18,957 nucleotides of DNA, from the NCBI GenBank assembly GCA_037135095.1, contig JBAXKZ010000028.1:1-18957 (forward strand), written 5' to 3'. The translations under genes and the position numbers were made by a program. The stretch comes from CAIMZW01 sp037135095 (lineage in GTDB: Bacteria; Actinomycetota; Actinomycetes; Nanopelagicales; Nanopelagicaceae). The notes under the pieces were generated by a model. That model was not told the origin of the DNA. It was given only the letters and a program-made list of their open reading frames with translations, and ran no database searches. Position 1 is the stretch's first letter. Every line of letters begins with the position of its first letter. Shown one piece after another: positions 1-7,479 of the stretch.

Positions 1-426
1 AGCTTCGACTACTGCCTCAATTACCGGGGCCGCAACGACTGCCTCAACAACTGGGCGATCCTCAACGATAAATTCATTATTAGCGCCACGACGCTCTTTG
101 ATCTTTGCAGCCTTACCGCGAAGATCGCGAAGGTAGTAAAGCTTTGCCCGACGAACATCGCCACGGCGGACCATTTCAAACTTCTCGATAACTGGGGTGT
201 GAACTGGAAAAATCCGCTCCACGCCAACGCCGTAGGAAAGTTTACGAATGGTGAAGGTCTCGCGAACGCCAGAACCAGTACGGCGAATTACGATGCCTTG
301 GAAAACTTGGATACGGCTCTTGCTACCTTCGATAACACGAACGTGGACCTTGATTTCATCTCCGGGACGGAAATTGATCAGATCGGAGCGGAGTGAAGCC
401 GCATCAACCGAGTCGAGCACGTTCAT
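1..426 (-). CDS. rplS: 50S ribosomal protein L19 (C-terminus beyond window edge)
   Basis: L19 lies at the 30S-50S interface of the ribosome. Reading leftwards from the ATG at 426, the protein begins MNVLDSVDAASLRSDLINFR and continues through the family hallmarks: FRPGDEIKVHVRV, the RIQVFQGIVIRR strand, GVRETFTIRKLSYGVGVERIFP, and the basic end KLYYLRDLRGKAAKIKERR. A Shine-Dalgarno-like AGGA lies about 6 bases before the ATG. The frame stays open to base 1 (142 codons). Typical L19 ends near residue 115, whereas here an Ala/Val/Glu-rich tail (VVEAVVAAPVIEAVVEA) continues past residue 120 and off the window. It sits downstream of the phosphatase gene on the same strand with a 114-base gap; the usual trmD/rimM neighbours are not visible. 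Identity is certain; the true C-terminus is unknown. Confidence 0.95.
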   Translation of the reverse strand, partial: MNVLDSVDAASLRSDLINFRPGDEIKVHVRVIEGSKSRIQVFQGIVIRRTGSGVRETFTIRKLSYGVGVERIFPVHTPVIEKFEMVRRGDVRRAKLYYLRDLRGKAAKIKERRGANNEFIVEDRPVVEAVVAAPVIEAVVEA

Positions 427-470
427 GGCAGTTCCTAACTTAAATATTCGAGTTTATGAGGTGGTGCCTT

Positions 471-520
471 TTGGCTTAAGCGCCAAGAGACGTATCCTGC
501 CATACCGAGCCAGTTGTGAA
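471..520 (-). promoter_or_regulatory. Possible rplS promoter and leader hairpin
   Basis: In the 114-base gap before rplS, the minus strand has TTCACA (520-515) and, after 18 bases, GATACG (496-491), a weak promoter-like pair. Just downstream, TTGGC-GCTTAA-GCCAA (486-471) can form a 5-bp hairpin in the 5' leader. L19 leaders are autoregulatory in some bacteria, but I do not recognise a described L19 leader motif here. Both the promoter and the regulatory role are inferences. Confidence 0.25.
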
Positions 521-540
521 CAATTTGAGGGCTTTCCGAG

Positions 541-1317
541 CTAATCGACCGCCGCCATCAATTGAGCGTGTAGAGCAGGACCGGCCGCAATCACCATCTC
601 ATGGTTAGGCTCCCCGCCATGGCGTCCAGTCACAATCGCGCCTGCTTCTTGCGCGATTAAGCCACCTGCGGCCAAATCCCATTCATTCAAGGTTGCTTCA
701 AAGTAGCCATCAACCATTCCAGCGGCGACATGGCATAGATCCACAGCCGCTGCTCCAATTCGGCGCAAATCACGAATTTGCGGAATTAAACGATGAATTC
801 GGACCGCCTGCTCCTCGCGAAGCCCTAAATCGTAGGAAAAACCGGTGGAAATTAAGGCTCGATTAAGCGCAATTGGATCGTTGCAGTGAATTGGGAGCCC
901 ATTTTGGAAGGCGCCGCCGCCTCGCCGGGCGCTCCAAAGGGTATTAACTGATGGGGCGAAAACTGCGCCCGCCAAAATGCCAGTCTCGTCCTTTGCGGCA
1001 ATACTTACGTTCCAACCAGGAAGGCCATAGAAATAGTTAACCGTGCCATCCAGTGGATCGATAACCCAAGTCAGACCCGACTTACTGGGACGTGAGGCCC
1101 CTTCCTCGCCGATGATGCCATCATTCGGCCGAGCTGCGAGCAAACGTTCGACAATCAACTTCTCGCTAGCGTGATCCATCTGGGTGGCGAAATCCACCGC
1201 AGAAGTTTTTTGATGAACATCAAGGACTTCGGGTCGCTGCATCAGCCAGGCGCCAGCCGACTCGGCCACGCTAATTGCAAGAGCCAAGATCTCATCTAAA
1301 TCAAATGCTGCGCTCAT
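541..1317 (-). CDS. Inositol monophosphatase family phosphatase (SuhB/IMPase-like)
   Basis: This is a Mg2+-dependent phosphomonoesterase of the IMPase/FIG superfamily, 258 residues, the usual length. The metal-binding set is complete: the GEEGAS segment (Glu71/Glu72), WVIDPLDGTVNYFYG (Asp87, Asp90, Thr92) and NEWDLAAGGLIAQEAG (Asp214). Family members dephosphorylate inositol-1-phosphate, histidinol-phosphate, or fructose-1,6-bisphosphate/NADP; the sequence alone does not choose between them. In actinobacteria an IMPase-family gene often lies near the principal sigma factor. There is no Shine-Dalgarno site. A TTGTTA-16-TAGATT promoter ends 6 bases before the ATG, so a leaderless mRNA is likely. 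It is divergent from sepH across 79 bases. Confidence 0.93.
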   Translation of the reverse strand: MSAAFDLDEILALAISVAESAGAWLMQRPEVLDVHQKTSAVDFATQMDHASEKLIVERLLAARPNDGIIGEEGASRPSKSGLTWVIDPLDGTVNYFYGLPGWNVSIAAKDETGILAGAVFAPSVNTLWSARRGGGAFQNGLPIHCNDPIALNRALISTGFSYDLGLREEQAVRIHRLIPQIRDLRRIGAAAVDLCHVAAGMVDGYFEATLNEWDLAAGGLIAQEAGAIVTGRHGGEPNHEMVIAAGPALHAQLMAAVD

Positions 1318-1323
1318 CTGATA

Positions 1324-1351
1324 AATCTATCGCTTGTCATGGGCATAACAA
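1324..1351 (-). promoter_or_regulatory. Promoter of the IMPase-family gene, apparently leaderless
   Basis: On the minus strand, TTGTTA (1351-1346) is followed after 16 bases by TAGATT (1329-1324); each matches the sigma-70 consensus at 4 of 6 positions. Six bases (TATCAG) then separate the -10 hexamer from the ATG at 1317, which puts the expected transcription start on the A of the start codon. Confidence 0.45.
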
Positions 1352-1354
1352 GCG
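1331..1354. repeat. 7-bp perfect inverted repeat in the divergent IMPase/sepH promoter region
   Basis: CGCTTGT (1331-1337) and ACAAGCG (1348-1354) are perfect reverse complements separated by 10 bases, so centre-to-centre spacing is 17 bases. The repeat covers the putative -35 hexamer and spacer of the minus-strand promoter and lies 43 bases upstream of the sepH start. Size and position fit an operator for a dimeric regulator; the regulator is unknown. Confidence 0.35.
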
Positions 1355-1396
1355 CTTCTCCCCCGTTTTCAGCAACTGCTGTGGCACTCTTGTCTC

Positions 1397-2206
1397 GTGA
1401 CTGACTTAAGAATTATTGGTCGCTCCGAAGATGGAAATTTTCTTGAGCTTACCGACACTGAGGGCAATGAATTTCGCCTTGAAGTGGATGGCGCTTTAAA
1501 AGCTTCGATCGCGACGCCGCACCTTGTCGCAGTTGCAAATTCTTACGAACAAGGAGATGAAGTCGTCGTTACTGTAAAAGAGATCCAAGCGCGCCTACGC
1601 GCCGGTGAGACCATGGCCGATATCGCCTACGACACCGATTGGTCGCTCGAAAAAATTGATAAGTACTCGGGTCCAATTCTTCAAGAGCGAGCTTATGTAA
1701 TCTCGATAGCTTTAAAAACCTCGTTGCGCCGAGATTCTCATTCACCAAATCTTGAGACTGCGGCACATTCGCGCCTGGGACCTCGCGGCGTCGATCTTTC
1801 GGAAATCGAATGGAATACCCATCGAGTCGCAGATGGGATTTGGGAGATTGTTTTGACCTACCCTAATCGCGAAGGCGAATCCACAGCGGTTTGGAACTTT
1901 GATTTACATAATCATTCGATCACTGCCGTTGACGAAGATGCCAAGTGGATCAATGGTGAAGAACGTGAAGCGCGGGCCAAAGTACCCACACATGGCATGG
2001 TTTACACGACTGAACAGTCGGCGCCTGCTCCTCGTTTAGTTGCAGTACGTGAAGAAGAAATCGTCGAGACAATACGGATTTCCACCACACCAATAACTGA
2101 GCGGGTCGAAATCGAACCCGATGCCAAGAAAGATGGCGTAACAAAGAGAATCCGCATTCCATCATGGGATGACATCATGTTCGGTGGTAAGAACGAGGAA
2201 GAATAA
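1397..2206 (+). CDS. sepH: SepH, FtsZ-associated cell-division protein (DUF3071)
   Basis: SepH is an actinobacterial protein that binds FtsZ and stimulates its assembly at the division septum. The N-terminal DUF3071 domain (about residues 1-165) starts MTDLRIIGRSEDGNFLELTD. Its helix-turn-helix-like core reads KEIQARLRAGETMADIA, then WSLEKIDKYSGPILQERAY. A charged, poorly conserved linker follows, and the protein closes with the conserved C-terminal motif RIRIPSWDDIMFGGK, the segment that resembles PSWDEIVFG in relatives. Length is 269 residues, shorter than Streptomyces SepH because the linker is reduced. Translation starts at a GTG (1397) with no clear Shine-Dalgarno site. It converges with the dienelactone-hydrolase-like gene with only 5 bases between stops. 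Confidence 0.93.
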   Translation: MTDLRIIGRSEDGNFLELTDTEGNEFRLEVDGALKASIATPHLVAVANSYEQGDEVVVTVKEIQARLRAGETMADIAYDTDWSLEKIDKYSGPILQERAYVISIALKTSLRRDSHSPNLETAAHSRLGPRGVDLSEIEWNTHRVADGIWEIVLTYPNREGESTAVWNFDLHNHSITAVDEDAKWINGEEREARAKVPTHGMVYTTEQSAPAPRLVAVREEEIVETIRISTTPITERVEIEPDAKKDGVTKRIRIPSWDDIMFGGKNEEE

Positions 2207-2211
2207 CTTCT

Positions 2212-2898
2212 TCAGTTAATAAGTTGATCGTTAAAGAAGAGCAACGTTCGACCCCACGCTAACTCCGCCGCCGCCGAATCAAAAACTTCCGGGCGATCGT
2301 CATTGAAAAATGCGTGTTTAGTACCTGGATAGTCATAGGCATCGGCCCTACCTAATGCGCCATTAATTCCAGAAATTGCTTCTTGAATATTGACCGCGGC
2401 GGAAGTTCCATCAGATTCGGCACAATGAATCTGTGCTGACTTTCCAGAAAAGTTCTCCCAATCTGGTGACATTCGCTCCCACGATCCACCAGGATAAAAT
2501 CCAACGCTGGCGCTGATCTCATCAGAAATCGTCGCGCTCCAGATTGCCAGCGCGCCACCCATGCAAAATCCGATTGCTCCTACACCGCCAGTAACGTCTG
2601 ATCTAGTTTTCAAATATGCCGCGGCGCCGGCAATATCTTGGCCCGCTTGCTTCATTTGCATCTCCATCAATAGCTTGCGAGCTTCATCGGGTTCAGTTGT
2701 TACCTCTCCGCGATACAAGTCTGGAGCGAGAGCGACGAATCCTGCTGCGGCAAATCGCTCAACTACAGCTTTGATATGTCCAACCAAACCCCACCACTCT
2801 TGAATGACTATTACTGCTGCGCCATTTCCGTTAACCGGAAGCGCTAAGTAGCCGGTGCAATTTCCACCATTGCTTGGGAAGGTAATTGATTCACTCAT
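2212..2898 (-). CDS. Dienelactone hydrolase family protein
   Basis: An alpha/beta-hydrolase of the DLH family (PF01738), 228 residues, predicted cytosolic. The nucleophile elbow is IGFCMGG, with Cys112 as nucleophile as in carboxymethylenebutenolidase. The family's activating glutamate is in VIQEWWGL (Glu34), the triad aspartate is probably Asp163 in CAESDGTS, and the histidine is His195 in GTKHAFFND. Classic DLH hydrolyses dienelactone in chlorocatechol breakdown, but no aromatic-degradation genes are nearby, so the substrate is open. It lies 20 bases after the phosphodiesterase gene on the same strand and may be co-transcribed. A -10-like TAGAGT (2910-2905) sits 6 bases before its ATG, so it may also have its own leaderless start. 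Confidence 0.9.
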   Translation of the reverse strand: MSESITFPSNGGNCTGYLALPVNGNGAAVIVIQEWWGLVGHIKAVVERFAAAGFVALAPDLYRGEVTTEPDEARKLLMEMQMKQAGQDIAGAAAYLKTRSDVTGGVGAIGFCMGGALAIWSATISDEISASVGFYPGGSWERMSPDWENFSGKSAQIHCAESDGTSAAVNIQEAISGINGALGRADAYDYPGTKHAFFNDDRPEVFDSAAAELAWGRTLLFFNDQLIN

Positions 2899-2918
2899 GG
2901 AAAGACTCTAGTACGCGA

Positions 2919-4037
2919 TTAGGTCGTTACGCTCAGCAGCGGAATCGAAAGTTCAGTTTCAGAGAGCCCACCGTGATGTCCCACCATCGAGCTCTCCTGG
3001 GGAATTCGCTCTGGATCAATCAAGATTAATTCACCATTTGGCACCGCGATCAGATCTCCTAGGCGATCCTCGCTATCTGGAGTTACAACTTCGCCCAGCA
3101 GCCCCGAACTAATCAGCTCCGACTTGCTGTAAATATTGGCGCGGGTCCCAAAGTACTCGCGCCACTGCGCGACGGTTTCTGCTTCAGATTCTGCCTTTAA
3201 GTAAATGTGGCGAGCGCGAGGCTCCCCGCCAATCAGAGTTACATTATTTCGAAGTTCATTATCGACGCCAATGATTACAGAGTCACCAACATTGACCATG
3301 CCGTGATCGGCAGTCAGCCAAATGCGCACACCCGTTGGCAGCTGCAATAAGAGTCCTTCTAAAAGCTGCGCAACAATCCCCAGCGCCGCAATCCAACTTT
3401 CGGAGCCGACACCACTTTCATGACCGGCATGATCCAGGTTATTTAGGTAAATATAGGCAAAGGAGGGCGTGGGCTTTAACGCTCGCTTTGCTTCGGAAAA
3501 TATTTCGTTCAACTGATTTGCGCCCAAGTATGAAGCGCCGCGAAGTGCCGCTTTAGTAAAGCCCGAGCCTTCATACCGCTTTGCCGCAATATGCGAAACC
3601 GTTACGCCCAGAGCGCGAGCACGGTCAAAATTTGTAAGCTCAGGTTGCCATGTAAGTGGGTCGACCCGCTCATCCCACTTCAGCGCATTTAACAATCGGC
3701 CAGGCTCTCCGCTTCGGGGCACTCGGACGGTGTAACCCAACATCCCATGCAAGCCAGGAAGCACTCCAGTACCTAGTGAAGAAAGGTTTGTAACGGTGGT
3801 CGAAGGAAAGTGCGATTTCAGCGCCTCGTGGGCAACAAACCTTTTGAAGACCGGAAATTGTGCCGAATAGTTGGCGATCGCATCGCTGCCCATGCCATCA
3901 ATGAGAACAATGCATTCTCGCCCCGATGGGCTCTGCCCGATATCCAGTAAATCTGGCCTCCCGGTGACGCCTAAACTCGCGAAGACCGAGTTCGACAGAT
4001 CCGATAATTGAAAGCTCACCCTCCTATCTTGCCTCAC
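2919..4037 (-). CDS. Alkaline phosphatase superfamily protein (nucleotide pyrophosphatase/phosphodiesterase, PF01663)
   Basis: A metal-dependent phosphodiesterase or pyrophosphatase of the alkaline phosphatase superfamily. The two-metal site can be followed through the protein: IVLIDGMG (Asp47), the nucleophile loop HFPSTTVTNLSSLGTG (Thr80 or Thr81), YLNNLDHAGHESG (Asp202, His206), LTADHGMVN (Asp244, His245) and MVGHHGGLSE (His354 or His355). No signal peptide or membrane segment is evident, so it is probably cytoplasmic; the substrate is unknown. The longest frame starts at GTG 4037. A second GTG at 4019 (VSFQLSD...) follows CAAGAT-AGGAGG and may be the real start, giving 366 residues. It is divergent from psuG by 26 bases and precedes the dienelactone-hydrolase-like gene. 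Confidence 0.9.
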   Translation of the reverse strand: MRQDRRVSFQLSDLSNSVFASLGVTGRPDLLDIGQSPSGRECIVLIDGMGSDAIANYSAQFPVFKRFVAHEALKSHFPSTTVTNLSSLGTGVLPGLHGMLGYTVRVPRSGEPGRLLNALKWDERVDPLTWQPELTNFDRARALGVTVSHIAAKRYEGSGFTKAALRGASYLGANQLNEIFSEAKRALKPTPSFAYIYLNNLDHAGHESGVGSESWIAALGIVAQLLEGLLLQLPTGVRIWLTADHGMVNVGDSVIIGVDNELRNNVTLIGGEPRARHIYLKAESEAETVAQWREYFGTRANIYSKSELISSGLLGEVVTPDSEDRLGDLIAVPNGELILIDPERIPQESSMVGHHGGLSETELSIPLLSVTT

Positions 4038-4057
4038 ACCGAAGGAAAATTTATCTT
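4029..4057 (+). promoter_or_regulatory. Promoter of psuG, apparently leaderless
   Basis: TTGCCT (4029-4034) and TATCTT (4052-4057) are separated by exactly 17 bases and each matches the sigma-70 consensus at 4 of 6 positions. Six bases separate the -10 element from the ATG at 4064, so transcription would begin at the start codon. No Shine-Dalgarno sequence is present. The hexamers overlap the 5' end of the divergent phosphodiesterase gene. Confidence 0.45.
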
Positions 4058-4063
4058 TCCATC

Positions 4064-4978
4064 ATGGGGGCGACTAACCTGCGACCTATGATCCGCTTTT
4101 CACGTGAAGTAAATGCCGCCCGCAGAGGCAATACCCCGATTGTTGCTCTGGAGTCAACGATTATTAGTCACGGCCTGCCAAGGCCAAAGAATCTTGAAGT
4201 CGCCTTAGAAGTTGAGCACTTGGTTCGTAAGGCCGGGGCTACACCTGCCACCATCGCCCTTATCGATGGCGTAATCCATATTGGTCTTGAGGCCAAGGAG
4301 TTAGAACGAATCGCGAATGATGACAACGTCGTGAAAGCCTCGACCAGGGATTTGGCGATCATTGAGGCGAACCAGCAATCTGCGGCGACCACGGTTGCAG
4401 CGACTGCTCACATTGCAAATTTAGCTGGAATTTCAGTCTTTGCCACCGGCGGACTTGGTGGCGTGCATCGCGGCCACACCTACGATGAATCCGCTGACTT
4501 GCTTGCCTTGGCAAACACTCCGATCGTAATTGTTTGCGCCGGCGTGAAATCTATTCTCGATGTCCCCGGCACTTTGGAACGTCTAGAATCTTTCGCAGTT
4601 CCAGTCTTGGGCTATCAAACCAATAAGTTTCCTGGGTTCTACCTAACGGATTCAGGCTATGAGATCGAGCATCGTGTTGATACCGCGGAACAAATCGCGG
4701 CAATCTGGAGTTATCGTTTCGAATTAAAGACTTCAAATTGTGCAATCGTCGTCACTAATCCCGTTAAAAATCAGATGGATTTGGCACTTCACAATCGCAT
4801 TTTGGATGAAGGCTTAGCGGCGGCCGAAGCGGCGCACATAAGCGGCAAAGCGGTTACGCCCTTCTTGCTCGAGTACTTTCACGCTCAAAGTGGTGGCGAA
4901 TCGCTTCGAGTAAATATCGACATCATAAAATCGAATGCGCGTTTGGCAGCAGAAATCGCCATCGCGCTTCCACGCTAA
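4064..4978 (+). CDS. psuG: Pseudouridine-5'-phosphate glycosidase
   Basis: PsuG cleaves the C-C glycosidic bond of pseudouridine 5'-phosphate to uracil and ribose 5-phosphate. The sequence matches the family along its length: ALESTIISHGLPRPKN (Glu30), VVKASTRDLA (Lys91), the glycine-rich FATGGLGGVHRG followed by YDESADL (Asp141, probable Mn2+ ligand), CAGVKSILDVPGTLE (Lys162, Schiff-base lysine), TNKFPGFYL, TNPVKNQMD and the C-terminal SLRVNIDIIKSNARLAAEIA (Asn284). It is 304 residues from ATG 4064, chosen because a 17-bp-spaced promoter ends 6 bases upstream; ATG 4088 (MIRFSREVN) is the more family-like start. It is followed 21 bases later by a PfkB kinase, the usual partner for pseudouridine catabolism. 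Confidence 0.94.
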   Translation: MGATNLRPMIRFSREVNAARRGNTPIVALESTIISHGLPRPKNLEVALEVEHLVRKAGATPATIALIDGVIHIGLEAKELERIANDDNVVKASTRDLAIIEANQQSAATTVAATAHIANLAGISVFATGGLGGVHRGHTYDESADLLALANTPIVIVCAGVKSILDVPGTLERLESFAVPVLGYQTNKFPGFYLTDSGYEIEHRVDTAEQIAAIWSYRFELKTSNCAIVVTNPVKNQMDLALHNRILDEGLAAAEAAHISGKAVTPFLLEYFHAQSGGESLRVNIDIIKSNARLAAEIAIALPR

Positions 4979-4999
4979 TTCTGCGATGAAAAGTCCACG

Positions 5000-5887
5000 A
5001 TGAAAATACTATGCATAGGCGACATCATGCTTGATGTCGTTGCGATTTTAGAATCAGAAATAAATTATGCCAGCGATACTCGGGCTAAGATTTCAACTCA
5101 TGGCGGCGGTGCCGCGGCCAACGTTGCCTCGTGGCTGGCAACTACCGGCACCGATGTTCATTTAATTGCCCGAATTGGCGATGACGCCGCCGGGCGTACT
5201 GTGATTGCAGAGCTAGATCGTTACGGCGTTGAACACACTAACACCGTGGTTCCAGATGCAAATACCGGTGTAGTAATTGTTTTGGTCGACAAGAGCGGCG
5301 AGCGCACCATGTTTCCAGATTGGGGTGCTAACTCGGGGCTCGGTCCAAATGATCTTCCCGATCTTTCAGATATCAGTGCAATTTATTTGTCCGGCTACCC
5401 ACTGATAAACCCACTTTCGCGTCCTGGAGTCCTGCAAATTATTGAAATCGCTAAAGCGCACCGCCTTCCCATTGTTTTTGATCCCGCTTCGGTCGGCGTA
5501 CTTGCCGAAGTTGGCGTTCAAGTAGTTAGAGGCTGGCTTTCGAACATGGATTTGATTGTTTTAAATGAGGAAGAGGCCCACTTCCTAACCGGATTCTCAA
5601 ATCCAGTTCATGCGGCGGCGGATCTCTTAACTTTCGCTCCGACCGTTGTTATCAAACGCGGCGCTAATGGCGCACTGGCTCAAGAGCGCGGTGGGGCAAT
5701 TATTCAGCTTCCAGCAGCTCCCACAAATTTTGTCGATTCGACCGGAGCCGGCGATTGCTTTGCGGCGGGGTTGATTCCTACTTGGATTTCAGGTGGCGAA
5801 GTCGCGACCGCCTTAGAAATTGCCATCGAGTTAGCGGCTCGCTGTGTTTCACATATTGGTGCCAGACCGCTTGTCGGTGCGCCATAA
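5000..5887 (+). CDS. PfkB-family sugar kinase, probable pseudouridine kinase
   Basis: A ribokinase/PfkB-fold kinase, 295 residues, the usual length. It opens ILCIGDIMLDVVA, carries the N-terminal sugar-binding signature GGGAAANVASWLATTG (residues 35-50), a NEEEAHFLTG segment (189-198), and the C-terminal signature DSTGAGDCFAAG (246-257). The anion-hole GAGD and the catalytic base Asp252 are intact. PfkB signatures do not fix the substrate. Its position 21 bases downstream of psuG makes pseudouridine kinase (PsuK, pseudouridine to pseudouridine 5'-phosphate) the most likely role, so the pair would turn pseudouridine into uracil and ribose 5-phosphate. Ribokinase or another nucleoside kinase is the alternative. 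No strong Shine-Dalgarno site precedes the ATG. parC follows after 28 bases. Confidence 0.9.
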   Translation: MKILCIGDIMLDVVAILESEINYASDTRAKISTHGGGAAANVASWLATTGTDVHLIARIGDDAAGRTVIAELDRYGVEHTNTVVPDANTGVVIVLVDKSGERTMFPDWGANSGLGPNDLPDLSDISAIYLSGYPLINPLSRPGVLQIIEIAKAHRLPIVFDPASVGVLAEVGVQVVRGWLSNMDLIVLNEEEAHFLTGFSNPVHAAADLLTFAPTVVIKRGANGALAQERGGAIIQLPAAPTNFVDSTGAGDCFAAGLIPTWISGGEVATALEIAIELAARCVSHIGARPLVGAP

Positions 5888-5915
5888 GAGCGCAATAGAT
5901 TGGCAGGATAACCAC

Positions 5916-7466
5916 ATGGCCCGTATCCCTAAAGCCGTTCTCCCAAAACCTGGCGAGAACCCTGGTCGCATCGTCGACATTGATGTCTCTCAAGAGATGT
6001 CCGACTCTTTCTTGGAGTACGCCTACTCGGTAATTTATTCGCGCGCCCTGCCCGATGCCCGCGATGGTTTAAAGCCGGTTCAACGACGCATCCTGCATCA
6101 GATGTCCGAAATGGGGCTGCGCCCGGAGAAAGGCCACGTTAAGTGCGCCCGAGTCGTAGGCGATGTCATGGGAAAGCTCCACCCTCATGGTGATGGCGCG
6201 ATTTATGATGCTCTGGTTCGAATGGCTCAGAGCTTTTCAATGCGCTTGCCATTAATTGATGGCCACGGAAACTTTGGCTCCCTTGATGCCGGTCCGGCAG
6301 CCATGCGGTACACCGAATCTCGACTGGCCGCTCCAGCCATGGCGATGGTTAATGAATCTGATGAAAATACCGTTGACTTCGGCTCTAACTATGACGGCCA
6401 ACTTATGGAGCCACTCGTTTTGCCAGCGGCTTTTCCTAACCTTTTAGTAAATGGCGCCACGGGCATCGCCGTAGGTATGGCCACCAACATGGCACCGCAC
6501 AACTTGGGCGAAGTGATTGCGGCAACCAAACACCTGATTGATAATCCAAATGCGACGCTAAAAGCGCTAATGAAATTTGTGCCGGCACCGGATTTCCCAA
6601 CTGGCGGGGAGATCGTTGCCCGCGAAGGAATAACAGAAGCTTACGAAAGTGGCCGAGGTGCCTTCAAAGTCCGCGCTACTGCCACAATCGAAAAAGTAAC
6701 AGCACGTAAAATGGGAATTATCGTCACTGAGCTTCCATACAACATTGGCCCAGAAAAGATCGTTGAAAAGATTGCAGACTTGGTTAAAGCCAAGAAAATT
6801 CAAGGAATTTCCGACATCATCGACCTTTCCGATGGCCAACAAGGAACCAAGGTTGTTATTGAAATTAAAAATGGCTTCGAACCGGAAGATGTCTTGGAAA
6901 AGCTCTACAAATTAACCCCGATGGAAGATGCCTTCTCTATCAATGCCGTTGCACTAGTTAATGGCAAACCATTGACCTTAGGCTTAAAAGATTTGCTTCA
7001 AGTATTTATCGATCACCGCATTGAGGTCGTGCGCCGGCGTTCCGAGTTTCGCAAAGCAAAAGCTGAATCACGACTGAACTTGGTCGATGGACTTCTTAAG
7101 GCGATCATCGATATCGATAAGGTCATCAAAATTATCCGTGGCAGCGAAGATGCTGCAGCCGCCAAAGAAGCGCTTATGAAGAGCTTTAAATTAAGCGATG
7201 AGCAGACAACTTACATTCTGGATATGCCACTGCGACGACTGACGAAGATGTCAAAGCTCGAACTTGAAACTGAGCAGAAAGAACTTACGACAACGATCGC
7301 CGCTCTAAAGAAGTTGCTTTCCAGCCAAGAAGCGATCAAGAAGCAGGTGTCAGAGGAGCTAACAGCAGTTGCCAAAAACTTTGCTACCCCACGACGTTCT
7401 CGGCTTGAGGGCGATAAGAAGAAGCCAGCAGTAGCCATGGAAAGTGAAAAGGAAACCCTCTTCTAA
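5916..7466 (+). CDS. parC: DNA topoisomerase IV subunit A (ParC), lacking the C-terminal beta-pinwheel domain
   Basis: This is the DNA breakage-reunion subunit of a type IIA topoisomerase, which would act with ParE encoded on the facing strand. The start is ATG 5916 (MARIPKAVLP); the longer open frame back to 5844 lies within the kinase gene. Visible parts are the N-terminal YAYSVIYSRALPDARDGLKP segment, HPHGDGAIYDALVRMAQ in the winged-helix region, the active-site AAMRYTESRL with Tyr132 as DNA-linking tyrosine, the tower domain, and a coiled coil (about 370-485) closing with the C-gate segment ILDMPLRRLTKMSKLE. The protein stops at residue 516 with a basic tail, where E. coli GyrA or ParC would continue for 220-350 residues of beta-pinwheel. 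The next gene's stop is 13 bases away, so no CTD is hidden by a frameshift. Naming it ParC rather than GyrA rests on the neighbouring parE. Confidence 0.92.
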   Translation: MARIPKAVLPKPGENPGRIVDIDVSQEMSDSFLEYAYSVIYSRALPDARDGLKPVQRRILHQMSEMGLRPEKGHVKCARVVGDVMGKLHPHGDGAIYDALVRMAQSFSMRLPLIDGHGNFGSLDAGPAAMRYTESRLAAPAMAMVNESDENTVDFGSNYDGQLMEPLVLPAAFPNLLVNGATGIAVGMATNMAPHNLGEVIAATKHLIDNPNATLKALMKFVPAPDFPTGGEIVAREGITEAYESGRGAFKVRATATIEKVTARKMGIIVTELPYNIGPEKIVEKIADLVKAKKIQGISDIIDLSDGQQGTKVVIEIKNGFEPEDVLEKLYKLTPMEDAFSINAVALVNGKPLTLGLKDLLQVFIDHRIEVVRRRSEFRKAKAESRLNLVDGLLKAIIDIDKVIKIIRGSEDAAAAKEALMKSFKLSDEQTTYILDMPLRRLTKMSKLELETEQKELTTTIAALKKLLSSQEAIKKQVSEELTAVAKNFATPRRSRLEGDKKKPAVAMESEKETLF

Positions 7467-7479
7467 CTAACGAAAATAA

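Noticed and set aside
5844..5915. Longer parC start (24 extra residues)
   Set aside because: The extra codons lie inside the kinase gene in another frame and do not resemble ParC; ATG 5916 gives the family-like N-terminus.
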